Shown: one piece after another, positions 43,467-55,547 of the stretch
How the letters are laid out: each line of letters opens with the position of its first letter
How positions within the stretch are numbered: the first letter of the stretch is position 1
DNA from: Dendrocalamus latiflorus
Lineage: Eukaryota; Streptophyta; Magnoliopsida; Poales; Poaceae
Length of the DNA stretch: 64,000 nt
Direction: 5' to 3'
Assembly: GCA_017311315.1 (NCBI GenBank)
Contig: CM029664.1
Coordinates: 46,902,510-46,966,509 of the forward strand
Position numbers and translations under genes: made by a program
Notes under the pieces: generated by a model
Told to the model about the DNA's origin: nothing
Database searches by the model: none
Seen by the model: only the letters and a program-made list of their open reading frames with translations

Positions 43467-45119
43467 ATCGCCATCGCTAAAGATCTGCGTGATCCTTTAA
43501 ACCTTGGCCACTGCTTACTGCCAGTGAAGCCTAACAGTGTCCTGATAACGCATTAGTTATTATTTGGTCACGGTGAGCACAATTGGAATTGGCACATTAT
43601 TGGTGCTAGCAGGGGCGCAGATCGATCGATGATTTGATGGGATGGCCGAACGACTTCGGTTTCATCGAACTTATCTAGCGACAACAAGTTGACAAGACAC
43701 GGGTACAATGATAACTCGACACAGCTACGACTCCGTACGTCTGAACCAATGAACCCTAGCTCTCCGTCAGGGGAGGAATTGGCCGTTTCTTTTTAGGTTG
43801 TCGTTTTTGACCGTTGATAATGGCTTATCTACTTTTTCAAAATAATAAAAAATAACAGAGACGTTGATACGAATGACATATATAATTTTAAATTTAAAAA
43901 ATCGTTTCCCAATCCACTTAAAAAAAGCTCTTCTGCTTATCTCAACTTTCAAAAAAGTCAAAGGTATAAAAGAATGGGATAACAAATCTAGCTGGAATCA
44001 AAGCACACTGAGCGCTAACAAGCAGAGCAGAGCTTCAGACACGACAGGGGTACATGGTACTGCCATGGAGAACGGAGCCAAGTTACCTCTCATGAGAGAA
44101 CGTAATAGCATCTCGGTTTTCAGCTGTCACTTGGACAATCTCACGTATCCGGCCGGAATCAGAAGCACTGTTAGTGTCTGTTCCGAGCAACACGGAACGT
44201 GCGTGCGAGGAGAAACAACGTACCAATCTTAAAGCGATGGGTCGATCAGATATATCACGTATGATCGCTTCTTCTTCCGGACGGATTTGCTGAATAATCA
44301 GCTGTCTCTGACTCCACACCACACAAACTACATGGGAGTGCTATCGGCCATGGCACGTCAATTCAGAATAAATATCACTGCTTCTACGATCAGACTAGTC
44401 TAAACTAGGAGAGTAGTCGGAGAAATATCCCATATCTGAACAGGAATCCAGTTCCCTGTACCTGTAATATCAAACCATTAGAATCAGGATTCCCAATGTA
44501 ATCACCCAGTGCGTCACTCCTAGCCAGTGCTTACTGTTTAGCTTGTACTTAATCTAATCATTCCAATCGTACAAACGAGGTAGGTTATATGGCTAGTAGC
44601 CCAGTCTCAGGATGAAGCGTAAGCAAATGGAATAGCTCCTAACCTCTGCTTTTTCTGCTTTTGTTTGTACAGTGTGGATATGCTTTTCCTTGGTTAGCTC
44701 GTTCAGTGCTCGACACGACAGTTCTGTAGCCGGATTCATAGTGCCTGTTGCCGCATGTGTAGTTGAGATTTTAGACAGCAAGCGCCCACTGTTTCAAGTG
44801 GTCAGAATCAAACTTAGATACAGCTTCAGATAAGAACTCTTTTTTTAGAAGCCTGGCTTTCAAAAAAAAACTTTTTTTAAGAAACCAGGAGGCCAGGATC
44901 AGCAGCTCGTGCGCACCTGGGTGCATAACGTTCTTGCGAGCCAATCTGAACTCAGTTTCATGTCTCCCTCACCTAGCCTTTTCAACTGCTCCAGCACGAG
45001 TTCCACTTCAGCTAGCTTAGCTTGCACGGACTAATCAAACTGCAACCATTGGACGAGATGGTTAGGGGCCGGGTTACGTGCGTCTCAGCACGTAATATAA
45101 GAGATAGATGCCTGATTAG

Positions 45120-45360
45120 TCGTTAGTTTCAGCTTGGACTTCTGATTTATTTTTTTACTATTCAACAATTTCGTCTTTTCTGGGTTTTTTAGCTTTTTTG
45201 TCAGTCCTATTTTTCCCGTATTCGTTTGTACTGTCCGTAACGGGCTAACCTGTTTTTTCTATTTTTAAAATTTTTAAATTTAATTATGCCAAATAAATCA
45301 CCGTCAACTACAGTGTTTTTTCAATCAATTACAGTGATTTTCAATCAAACATCATTTAAA
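45120..45360 (+). repeat. Dispersed AT-rich repeat, copy a
   Basis: Shares with 46727-46998 the ordered motifs gacttctg-gattta, tttcgtcttttctg, cccgtattcgtttgta, gggctaac, taaatttaattatgc and cagtgttttttc. End structure is poorly preserved. Confidence 0.6.
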
Positions 45361-45420
45361 ATAAGACCTTTTGAGTAAAGCCTAGATAGCTTCTGTAGGA
45401 TCATGCGCGCGAGATGTCTT

Positions 45421-46005
45421 GTCGTGACTAGGGCTGGATATCGAGCTGGCTCGGCTCGGCTCGGCTCGGCTCGATCTGGCTCGGTAGGATAACGAGCTGG
45501 CTCGAGCTGGCTCGTTATACCTAACGAGCTAAAAAGCCAGCTCGGCTCGGCTCGACAAAAAGCTCGAGTTAGCTCGTTTGGCTCGTGAGCCAGGGCCAAA
45601 AAATATCTCCATCATATATTCATCCATGGAAGTTTGGCTCGTTTGGCTCGTTTGGCTCGTTAGGCTCGTTTGGCTCGTTTGGGTACAATAGAGTACAAAT
45701 TAACACATGCATGGCTCGTTTGGGTACAATAGAGTACAAATTTACACATTAACACATGCAATAGAGTACAAATTAGGTCCATGGAAGCAGCATATGCATA
45801 TCTAAATTCCTGGAAGCATGGCTCGTTTGGCTCGTGAGCGGCTCGCGAGCTGGCTCGAGTTGGCTCGTTATAGCTAACGAGCTAAAATCTTGGCTCGGCT
45901 CGGCTCGTTATCCTAACGAGCCGAGCCGAGCCGAGCCGAGCCGAGCCAGCCACGAGCCGAGCGAGCTAACGAGCTTCGAGTTTTTCGTCCAGCCCTAGTC
46001 GTGAC
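45421..46005. mobile_element. hAT-type MITE, copy 2 (GGCTCG-rich)
   Basis: The element at 45429-45997 has ends TAGGGCTGGA/TCCAGCCCTA and an exact 8-bp TSD GTCGTGAC (45421-45428, 45998-46005). It is almost identical to 4002-4544. It is about 26 bp longer, mainly because it keeps a perfect internal palindrome (GGCTCGTTA TCC TAACGAGCC) that copy 1 has lost. Confidence 0.92.
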
Positions 46006-46726
46006 CATGGAGGAATCTCCATCTCCATGCATCGATCCGCACATAAATATTTTTGAGAACGCGGATCCGCACAGCGTATTTGCAGTGCAGCAACGCAGAC
46101 GGTTGCGTGCGCCAGGGGAAAAGGCGCGAGAAACGGACGATGCAGCGCGCGTGGACAGGCGCGTAAGTCCGCACCGACTACGCGGCAGATTGAGAAAAGC
46201 ACTGAAGAAACGTTTGCCCAAAGAACAAAGTTTTCCAAATGAGGGTGATTTTTATTGTAATCTTCTTATCTCACAGATGACTAGTACGTCCACTAGGAAT
46301 CAGATAGCACCGGCCGACAGACCAAACGCAACGAACAGTCAGAAACTGACTCGGATAATTGGACTTAAGCCAATTGCCACCCAATAGACAAGCGCACAAA
46401 GAGGCTTCGACTGGCGCTAGGGGCTTTGGCGTCTGCTTGAAATTATACTGTAGTAGTTGTTAACTTTAAAAAAAATAGAAAAAAAATTTAAAAATAAAAA
46501 ACCATTATATCGTCGTGGACAATGGAAAAGAGTAAAAAAGAAAAGTGAAAAAAGCAAAATAAGCCAAAATTAAAAATCGATATGTTTTAAGTGATTTCTA
46601 ACTTAAATAAACTGAAAGTTAAAAAAATAGAAAATTAAAGCCGTTTGGTACCAGCCTTAGCAAAACTAACCCATTGCCACCAATTGACATATTTGATAAT
46701 CAATCTCTAATTGTGGACTCAGGCTC
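46006..46726. other. Noncoding, nothing firm
   Basis: A 128-codon frame begins next to the MITE TSD but has no recognisable domain. An AT-rich block at 46440-46640 is related to 19200-19440 in inverse orientation. Confidence 0.45.
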
Positions 46727-46998
46727 TGATCAACTCGGATTCGACTTCTGGCTTCTGGCTTATTTTTCACTATTCATAAGTTTCGTCTTTTCTGAACTTT
46801 TGGCTTTTTGTTGAGCTTTTTTGCCGGTTTTTTCCCCGTATTTGTTTGTATTATACGTAATGGGCTAACATATTTTTTATATTTTTAAAATTTTTTAAAT
46901 TTAATTATGCTAAATAAGCCTATGTCAGCTACTGTGTTTTTTTCAGCCAGTTACAGTATTTTCAGCCATAAGCTATGAGCTTTTCAGCCGAACCGATC
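46727..46998 (+). repeat. Dispersed AT-rich repeat (MITE-like), copy b
   Basis: Starts TGATCAACTCGG and ends CCGAACCGATCA, an imperfect inverted pair. The body matches 61252-61514 in reverse orientation over nearly its full length. Confidence 0.7.
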
Positions 46999-47859
46999 AC
47001 CACTCAGTTCGATCGGTTGTTGATTGGACGCCTCGTCAACCCAAGTTGGTCGATCCATCCTGCTTTCTTTCCTTTTTGTTTCTTTAACCTGCGAATGACC
47101 GGTTTGTCAAATCCCATATCGCACTTCTGTCTAAAAGATGATTTGGACGTGCAGAAGGGCGCCGTGCATGGTGCATACACCACCTTCAAATCCCAAGTTT
47201 TACTTGCCAGCCTCCCAATCGAGGGCCTGGTGCGATTGGCCGTGCATAGCATGGCTGGTACTTTCAGGTTTTCGTCTGCTCGAGTAATCAGAAATTGCGA
47301 GCCTGAGTTGGTACGGTACATCGTCACTAGCTGGTTTATGAGTAGATCATCGCCACTGAAACTAGTACTGGAGGGATGTAGTGGCGCACGTAGTCTTAAA
47401 AGGCAACACGCCATGCACACCTCCTGACGCTTTTCTTTTCTGAATGAGTTAGGCTGAATCTGTAAATTTTGAATTCTGATCTACTTATAAAAGATAGTAT
47501 GTAGAGAGAAATAGTCACATACAATTTGATCAGTACAGCTTAACTCAGTATAGTTTATACTATAATTTACCTGTATAACTCGTCTTAAAAATACACTATT
47601 TAATAGCGTATTGCTGTTCATCGTACATAAACATACTAATGAACCCAGCCATTAAATCGTAATTAAGCAGGTGGTGTTGGTATTGTAGCAACTTGAGTAG
47701 GTTCTCGATCGTGGCCGGCGTGCGATGGAGTTGAAGGCACCTTCATGGAAACATCGTAGGGTGTTATAGTTTTAGTTTAGTGTCGCCTCGAGAGACGTAC
47801 CGGCCGGCCACGCGTTTGACCAAAAGAACCAACATTCCCTGCCTACACTCTCAAACCAA
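46999..47859. other. Noncoding, nothing recognised
   Basis: Open frames near 47004-47427 on both strands mirror each other and carry no recognisable motif. Confidence 0.45.
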
Positions 47860-48245
47860 GGACCTGTTTAAGAGAACTCCACCATTGAAAACGTGAATCT
47901 GGAGCAGCAGCTTCACCATGAAGTAGCTTCACTGTGGATCTGGGATGCCACCATGGAGTGTTTGGCTTGTACAGCAGCTCCAGATCCACGAAATTGAGGT
48001 TTTGGTGGGAATGACCATTTTTGGTGGGATGGGATGTGTAACCAGTGTCATTGGTGGGTAATTACCACCCAACTCCACGGTGGAGCACCCCTTGAGGAGC
48101 TCCATGAAATCCATGGATCTGGCGCTCAGATCCAGGATTTTGGTGGATCCAGATTTCGCGGAGCTGGAGCGTTTGGGTAAAATTTCGTGGAGTAGAGCTA
48201 TTTTTTGTGGATCTGGAGTTAGTGGAGCTCTCCCAAACAAACCCC
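47860..48245. mobile_element. Probable MITE with GGxxxTGTTT ends
   Basis: The left end GGACCTGTTTAAGAGAACTC and the right end (inverse) GGGGTTTGTTTGGGAGAGCT align with about 5 differences. The interior repeats ctccagatccac and its inverse gtggatctggag. No clear TSD was found, so the boundaries are approximate. Confidence 0.6.
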
Positions 48246-50439
48246 AAATAAACAACACCGGAGTCCAGAGAGCGCCCCCCGGCTCCGAGCATACACACCG
48301 CGATTTCCTCTGCAACGACGGCAAGATAACCCAACTCTTCTCGGATCCCGAACGTGATGCTGGATGCACGTTTCAAGCTAGCTTCATCACACCCTTCTTT
48401 CTTTCTTTCTTTATTTTTCCCTACCGAATTGTAGTGGTATGTTGGATAAGCGAACGACACTTGCTCCACCATTAGTAGGCCCAACTCTCTGCTCCTATGG
48501 TCAGATCTAGGCATTCCAAATGGAATATGGTCAACGGCAGTTCCCCCTCTGTACCATCGGAATCTCAAACGAAGGCAGGTTTAGGATTAGTTTTGCATAG
48601 AATGTCTTGTTGTACTGCCTATGCGCGCGCTAGACATGCATTTCTGGCAGGTACGTGTACATTGGAATACAATAATGGAGATAGTTGCGGTAGCGCACGT
48701 GAACTTATCAACCGCAGGAAAACACGCAACTATTTTATGAGTATCTGGTAGACTAGTACCGACACAACCTCTTAATTGGAATAAGTTCATGTAAGACTCT
48801 AAATTTTGCTTGAAAGTTTATTTAAAAACTAGACATTTAATTTTTGAATTTTATCCCATGGCGATATTAGCTATGTGGCTCTATAAATAAGTGATTTTAC
48901 CACGTAGGATAACATACTGACCAAATTGAATCAGTGACATATGACACCCACAAGGACTTCTCTCCCACCGAGCTTACAGTTGTGCTTCCATAGCCATCTT
49001 ACCTATAGTTCCCTCCCTTTCTGTTTCGATTAGGGAGAGAAGGTTTTATGGGCATCGCCTGTTATTTATCTAAATTTGATCAGTGCATCATCCTACGTGT
49101 TAAAATCGCTTACTTATTATATCACGTAGGTAATATCATCATTCGAAATTAGATCAATGTGTTATTTGAACTGGAAAGATCAAGCATCTGGTTGTATATT
49201 TCGAGATGTTGGGAAGACTTTTTAAGTAAAAGTCAGGTGTTATATAGATTTTCTTCCCTTTAATTGGAAAAGCTGCTCAAGCATGAGAAAGCTTAGTATG
49301 TACCTTGACTAGGACCGATTCGTTTATGAGATCGAAGAGCCCATGGGCCAACTGGCGAGCCACCATTGTGCAACCCTAGATTACTACTCTATGTGACACA
49401 ATGTCAGGCGCGGCGCCGCTCACATATGTGCTTTCTATGTGCCGAATCAGCGGAACACGCAAGAGTTGCTCGATCACGAGCCTGGATGGCCGTGATCTCC
49501 GACACACACATACCATATAGTTATTTTTTTAAATTTAACTTTGGATGTTCTTGTAAAATCTAGTCACTAGTTAAACTCGGTAGATACCTAGCTCGGGGAG
49601 TTTGGCAAGTACTCGGTAAGCTTCCTAACTCGATAGGATGTGGATCAACGAGTTAATTAGTGCTAATCATATAATATAACACTTATTTAATGTTAATTAT
49701 ACTTAATATAACATGCCGATTTGTTGTTGCTCGGTAGCTCGTCTACCAAGCCAGCCTTGCTTGGCAGGTCGTTCATATGGTGAGTTATAGTAACTCAGTA
49801 GGTACTACATCTGCTGAGTTACTGTAGTATAGCAGATAATATATATCATCTATCATAACTATCAAACTTAAAGAAAACTAGATTTATAAAAATGAATACT
49901 AAAATAAATATTAAAAAAATAGTTACAATATCATGCGTGTAAACAGTTCTCGTCCCGTGAACATCGATACATCTATTATTGACTCCATTGATCACCCCTC
50001 GGCAACTCAGCACTGCCTCCCAGTTCCCAATGCTACCCTAGCCTAGACTAGGTGACTCAGATCTGAAACTACAAGATGGTGAGCAGAACGATGGTCTGGT
50101 CTCTGTGAGTCATCGATTTACGGCATGTTTTCAAACAGTTTTTAGTTTTATTTTTAGACATTAATTTTTCAACGAGTAAATTTTTAATTTAGTTTTTATA
50201 AATTATTTATATGAGTTACTATAAAAGCTGTTTTGAATAGAGTGACTTTTCACTGTGAGTGTCACTTACCCTCTTATTCTCTCTTATAATTAACTAAAAG
50301 TCATAGTTAAAAACTAAAAGCCGCAGCACATTTAAACATAGCTTATTTTATGACCTTATCGTGACCATATATTCAGCTAGCTCCATCGTCATTTATCCAT
50401 AGGGAGAAGATGGCTTATGGTTTTTTTTATTGTAGCTAG
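48246..50439. other. Noncoding, nothing recognised
   Basis: A (CTTT)n tract lies near 48395. A short segment near 49565-49805 has repeated agctcg/actcggta motifs. No gene or complete element is visible. Confidence 0.45.
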
Positions 50440-50640
50440 TTTATTTTGCACTATAACTGCAGATAACATTTTAGCCTAATTAAATTTAAAAAATAAAAAT
50501 AGAAAAAATAGATTATCCCATCACAAACAATGCAAAGGAACATGGAAAAAAGAAAAGGCAAAAAAATCAGAAAAAGACGATATTAAGGAATAGTGAATTA
50601 GAAGCCAGAAGCTAAAGTCGAAACGAGCGAAGCCTAATTA
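50440..50640 (-). repeat. Dispersed AT-rich repeat, copy c (diverged)
   Basis: Reverse-orientation relative of 46727-46998, sharing cctaattaaatttaaaaaa, tcagaaaaagacga and gaagccagaagc in order. Confidence 0.5.
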
Positions 50641-52855
50641 ACACGGATTGTGTGGTGTGAAAGTGTGCAATCTAAGGCGGCGACTAGAGGGTGAATTGGA
50701 ACTTAATCCTTTTTATATTAAAGCGAACACTTAGATTATCCATGGCTTCAAAACCCGCAAGAGAAGATCCAAGAAACGAAGCCTACAAACCAACAATATA
50801 AAAACCAAACCAAAATAGTCTAGATATACCCGAGCAGTCTAACCATACTGCAATGGATGGTTTGACTGGGTATGGGCAGTCTGACCTCTCTTACATGAGC
50901 AATCTGACCTCTCGACAAAATCAACACAACAACTAGATAGATAAACTTGCACAACTTTCAAACCAAAACTCTAAATCGGTTGAAATTTGGCATGCACTTT
51001 TTCTATAATGTCATAAACCAATTTTAATCAAAGAACAAGAAGATTATTATCAAAGTTATGATATTTTTCTATTTGAAGGATTGTTGCACAAAAACGGGGG
51101 GAAACAAAGGAACTTGAACCTAGACTTACTCGTGTGTACACAATGGTTAAGATGATCTTGAATCTACTCCCACATGTCCTAGTAAGTCTAACAACAAGAA
51201 GACCTTAAGCCAAAAGCTCTCAAGAACAAAACCCATAAAATCATCATTTCTTGAGCCAAACCAGACAACTCAAGATTTTTCATAGAAAGTGCCTATATGG
51301 GTGGGATCTCATCTCTAGATGATATCTCTACCACTTACACATCCTTGGCACCAAGAAAGATCAAGAGGGAAGAAGGGTACAACACAAACCAAACTAAATC
51401 AATAATCAATAAATTCAACTTGAGGACAAAGTAAACAAATTTGGTGGATCTATTCATACTTGGAGATGAATGATTATAGCTACTCTATAATGGAAGACGT
51501 AGCTTTAACAGTAGAACACTCACACAAAGCTCCCAACATAAGGAAACCTTACTATAAAGTGTCTCTCCATTCATAAGAGATATTTTCTCTCGATAGACAC
51601 AAGAACTTATATAGTAGAGACTCCCCACCTTACACCTAATTCTAACCACCAGCCCACACTTAGTGGATACAACTACTTACAAATAGAAAAACCTGGTAAC
51701 ATGCACACAAACGAGTTTTACACTTACATACTTGCAAGTTCATGATACCCATTAATTTGCCGTCGAGCCTATATGCCTCCAGCGTCCTTCCAAATCCTCT
51801 CCACTTCAAATGGCTCAAGTCTAATAGCATATCACATGCATGCACTTGGTTCATCGCGATCCTTATCTTTTTCTTGTGCTTCTCCGTTTGAGATGTAACT
51901 TTACCTAGACTTACATGACCTTCTATGGCCTCGGGCTCCTCCCGTAACTTCCATCTTGCCGTTGACCACCAACAATCACCAAGCGCCATACACATCAACG
52001 ACAAACAATCGGCCCAAGCAAGTGGCATGCGCTTGACTCTTATTAGCAAACACCACATAACACTCCTAGCCATGATTAACACAATACATGGACTCCCGCA
52101 CATGACTAATACTTGCATGGACTACCACCATAACTAACACTTTGCATGGACTCTCAAAGGCTCATAAAGCAATAACACAACAAAGACAAAACTCAGCCCA
52201 CTCATTTAGTAAAGGCCGGTCTAACCACCAATCGACAGTCGATCAGACCGCAACCCTAATGAAATCCCAGTAACAGGGGATCAGTCTGGTCGTTGGCCTC
52301 ACACCAATCAGACCGTCCCGATCCTACTGCTGGCCACAGGCCGACCAGACCGCTTAAGAGCATCAGAAAATACTCTCTCGTAATTTCAGTTAATCTCTAT
52401 CTAGTTTCAGCTCAAAACTCTAAATTGAATGACATCAAGTACAAAGACATCTTCAAACACACCTACATAAGTGTTTGACGTACATTCTCTAAAAGACCAC
52501 ACAGATAGTCAAACCGTCGATGACAAACTGGTTAGATTGTCTTACTAGGCTATTTAGACCGCTTAACTCCTTATAGCAACTCTAAAAACTAAAAAACTTC
52601 AAAGTAAAATTCAAAGTTTGATAGAATTTACACATAAAAGTTATATACTCACTAGCAATGACCTCCACGTGATCTCGCAGCGTGGACTAACTAAGCACGT
52701 ATTTATATAAGGTGTAAAGTGTGGACCAAGTTGACCCAGATAACCACGTACTCCACAATAGTCTAATCCCTGGCAATCTCACACCTCGTTGTCGATCTCA
52801 GTTGTCTTTGACATACCGAGTGAAACTAACAATGACAATCTGAGTAAATGGGTAC
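50641..52855. other. Unclassified transposon-like region
   Basis: The region begins with ggcggcgactagagggtgaat, a phrase seen in grass repeats. It contains scattered cagaccg/gtctgacc motifs (50835-50910, 52210-52350, 52510-52560) like those near 11840. On the minus strand a TATATAAATACG motif lies near 52700. No LTR pair, TIR or protein domain could be shown, so the class stays open. A 152-codon minus frame at 51660-52118 has no recognised motif. Confidence 0.35.
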
Positions 52856-53052
52856 ACGAAAACCAGTGGCGGATCCAGGAAAATTTTTTGGAGGGGCTGA
52901 AGTACCTTCAGCTCGACCTCAGCCCCTGCTGCATTATACATCCATGCTAAAAATTTATGGGGGAGCTCCAGGGGGGCTCCAAGGGTCCGGTAGCGGTAGG
53001 GGGGGCTCGAGCCCCCCCCGGCCCCACCGCTGGATCCGCCCCTGACGGAAAC
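52856..53052. mobile_element. Small hAT-type MITE
   Basis: The element at 52864-53044 (181 bp) has ends CAGTGGCGGATCCAGG and (inverse) CAGGGGCGGATCCAGC. It is flanked by ACGAAAAC (52856-52863) and ACGGAAAC (53045-53052), an 8-bp TSD with one mismatch. The interior includes a GGGGGCTCGAGCCCCCC palindrome. Confidence 0.8.
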
Positions 53053-54095
53053 AGGCTGGGGAGCTCTGGAAAGTCCGGCATTCTGGCTCACGGCGTGGCA
53101 AATGCACCTTCAGCGGTGCGGGGCACAGGCCCCTAGGCCAATTTTAATTTTTATTGCTTAGAGTCCAAGTTACACAGTCTATGCTCCCACATGCCAAAAA
53201 CTAATGCCCCACATGTCAAGGGCTACATTTATCTAAAAGAAAGAAGGCTTGAGCACGTTGATAGACATGGGGAGAAAAGAAAAGAAAAACATGCATGATG
53301 TTGACAAAACAAGATACTCCAAGAAAATACGTGTAAGTTGAAGTTGGCATGACACAGCGTATCAATCGACCATGAAAAGTGAACAAAATAATAGTGGCTG
53401 CTTGAACCAATTGAGTGTGGGCCACCAGTCGATCTAGCCCCAAGGCAATGCCAACCTATGACCTAAGCCATTACTGGCCCCAAGCCAAACAAGTAACCAA
53501 TGCCAGATCCCAACGGCGCTTTACCTACCTTTCTCTGTTCCCCATGCGGCATGCCACACATGCAAACTTTCGTTTGCAGCAATGACAGGACCGGCGCCAG
53601 AGCTACCATCGTCTGGGAGCACGTCGGCTGCTTCTTATCTACACCTGTGTGTGTCGGATGGTATGTTTAGATTTCTCACTGTGTTAATCTCACTACGCAT
53701 ACATGCAAATGGAGTAAATCTATGTTAATCTCACTGCACACGCATGAAAATGGAGTAAATCTTAGTGTTTGTATGTTGTATGCAGTATGGCCAACGGTCA
53801 AGGCAATAGGCGAGGTGGCTCATTGATTTCAATGTTCAAATGTTCAATGATCGCCATAGCTAATGAAGTAATGACTAGCCGACCAAAATAAGTACTAAAT
53901 CTTGTGATTTAGATTTTAGGGTTTCAATTCTATGATCTTTAAAATATTTGTGGGTCAGGGTTTTAATATTAGAATGCCCTATTTTGTTTTGTGCAACAAT
54001 TAAATTAGAGAATATTTCAATGTTTTGCAATATCTAATTCAGCGTGTTCTAACTTTCAATAATTGTCATCTCCTCATGGCAGGTAGTTCGTAGTC
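53053..54095. other. Noncoding, partly hAT element debris
   Basis: No intact gene. It is probably the noncoding 5' part of the hAT element whose transposase remnant follows. Confidence 0.4.
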
Positions 54096-54501
54096 ATGGA
54101 GCGACTTTTAAACAGAAAGATACCAGGTTCAAGTGTGAATGCTACGAATATAGAAAGTCCAGAAATCAATTGAGAAGAGGAGATTCAGTTTGATCTAGGG
54201 AAAAGAAAAAGAATAGATGACTATCTTTTCTATCAGAAAAATATGGTAAGAAGAAAGTACTTAGATAGTGGGCCTTGCCAACCTTGCACATATGATTTTC
54301 TATATACCATGTTTGGGAAGAAAAAGAAAAGATTTAACCTTGCATAGTTTAATCAGTATGGTAGTTGGCTTGAGTATAGCAAGTCTAAAGATATAAAATT
54401 TAGAACGTATTGCTATCTACTACATTATTGATAGATGCGTCGATAAGAATACACATAGAGCATGAGGTCCCCGCATTATTTTCGTTTTAGATCCGCCACT
54501 G
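54096..54501 (+). pseudogene. hAT-type transposase N-terminal remnant (TTF zinc finger)
   Basis: A frame from 54096 to 54431 reads through two internal stops. It contains RKYLDSGPCQPCTYDFLYT, then KKKKRFNLA and WLEYSKSKD, followed by an RTYCYLL segment. This order is that of the TTF-type zinc finger found at the start of ZMYM1/DUF4371-like hAT transposases in plants. The catalytic RNase-H-like part is absent. At 54490-54501 the sequence ends ATCCGCCACTG, the inverse of the CAGTGGCGGAT terminus seen at 52864. This suggests the remnant reaches the 3' end of an internally deleted hAT element of the same family as the small MITE. Flanking 8-mers do not match (ACGAAAAC versus ACTGCCTC), so it is not one simple insertion. 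Confidence 0.72.
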
Positions 54502-54509
54502 ACTGCCTC

Positions 54510-55393
54510 ATGACAGCCAAGAAAGCTACCAGAGGTGGACAAGGCTCATCCCAGACCTCCCTAAACCACATATGGAAAGCTATGTATTTGCATGTTGCAT
54601 TACATTCTAGCCTGTGGCTTCCCAGAAATTAACATAAGGAGGGTTTTGCCGTGGGACATGGTTAATACTATTTGCGATTGCTTTTATATGGTCTTGTTCA
54701 AAAGTGTTGTGCCTTTTAGCTGAAATGGACTGTAGCGACTGTTAGTTTTTCTAAGATATTCAATTAAAAAATAAAAAATATGAAAAATGAAAAATACTTT
54801 TATATCTACACAGATAATGCAATGAAAAAGTAAAAAAGCTGCGTTAATAAGCCAATGTGTTCTAAACAACTTTTGACTTCTAAAAGTCAGAAGCTATCGC
54901 TGTTTGAAACATGACCTATATGTTGTCGTTGAGCCGTGCACTGGCCGGCCACCAATGAATCGCATTCGGACACGTCATGACCCCACCACGATCGTTTGGC
55001 TCTATTGCAACGAAGATAAAGGTCATGTTCTTTTTAACTTATAATTTATGACTTCTCTCGAATAAACAAATGTGTTGACTTCTCTACTGTCGTTCAAAGT
55101 GGTTTATCGATATAGACTTTTCGAAACTGCTTATTGACACATTTGCATTCCGTTTATTTACACAAACACTCATATTAAAATCAAAAACTATCATTTATAA
55201 CCATAAAATATAAGTCACATCTCAAAAAATACACCAAAGTAGGCATGCCCATCCAGGCCCAAGCAAAACCAGGGCACCGAACGAACCATCATCCATCCAT
55301 CCACCCTGATTCATCTCTCCTCCCTCTTCTCCCGCTGCCGGTGGGCCCTGCCCCATGGGCCCACTGCCCCCCTCTCGGTTGGTGCCCTCGCTC
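54510..55393. other. Upstream region of GA2ox
   Basis: A diverged AT-rich dispersed repeat (54690-54905) lies distally. The proximal 180 bases are C-rich with a TATA element. No gene was recognised. Confidence 0.5.
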
Positions 55394-55402
55394 TATATAT
55401 AT
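55394..55402 (+). promoter_or_regulatory. TATA box of GA2ox
   Basis: CTATATATATG lies about 150 bases upstream of the ATG, with transcription probably starting near 55430. Confidence 0.75.
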
Positions 55403-55547
55403 GCCCCCACGAACTCTTCCCCACATGCACTTGCAGTAGCCAGTAGTACAACGCACAACCTCTCCCCTGTTTCGCCCGCCTGCCCTGCCCTGTTTCTTTG
55501 GAGCTCTGCTCCTCTCGCTAGCATATACCATATTTGGTAGCACGGCC

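Larger units (their letters stand above)
42983..45420. other. Noncoding with small repeats
   Basis: No gene recognised. It contains the imperfect duplication at 43290-43466 and a dispersed AT-rich repeat at 45120-45360. Confidence 0.5.

Noticed and set aside
46001..46387. 128-codon frame beginning beside the hAT MITE
   Set aside because: Its start codons fall within or directly beside the target duplication and no domain is recognisable.
52864..54501. Single large hAT element spanning both CAGTGGCGGAT ends
   Set aside because: The flanking 8-mers (ACGAAAAC and ACTGCCTC) do not match, whereas the small MITE at 52864-53044 has its own near-perfect duplication.
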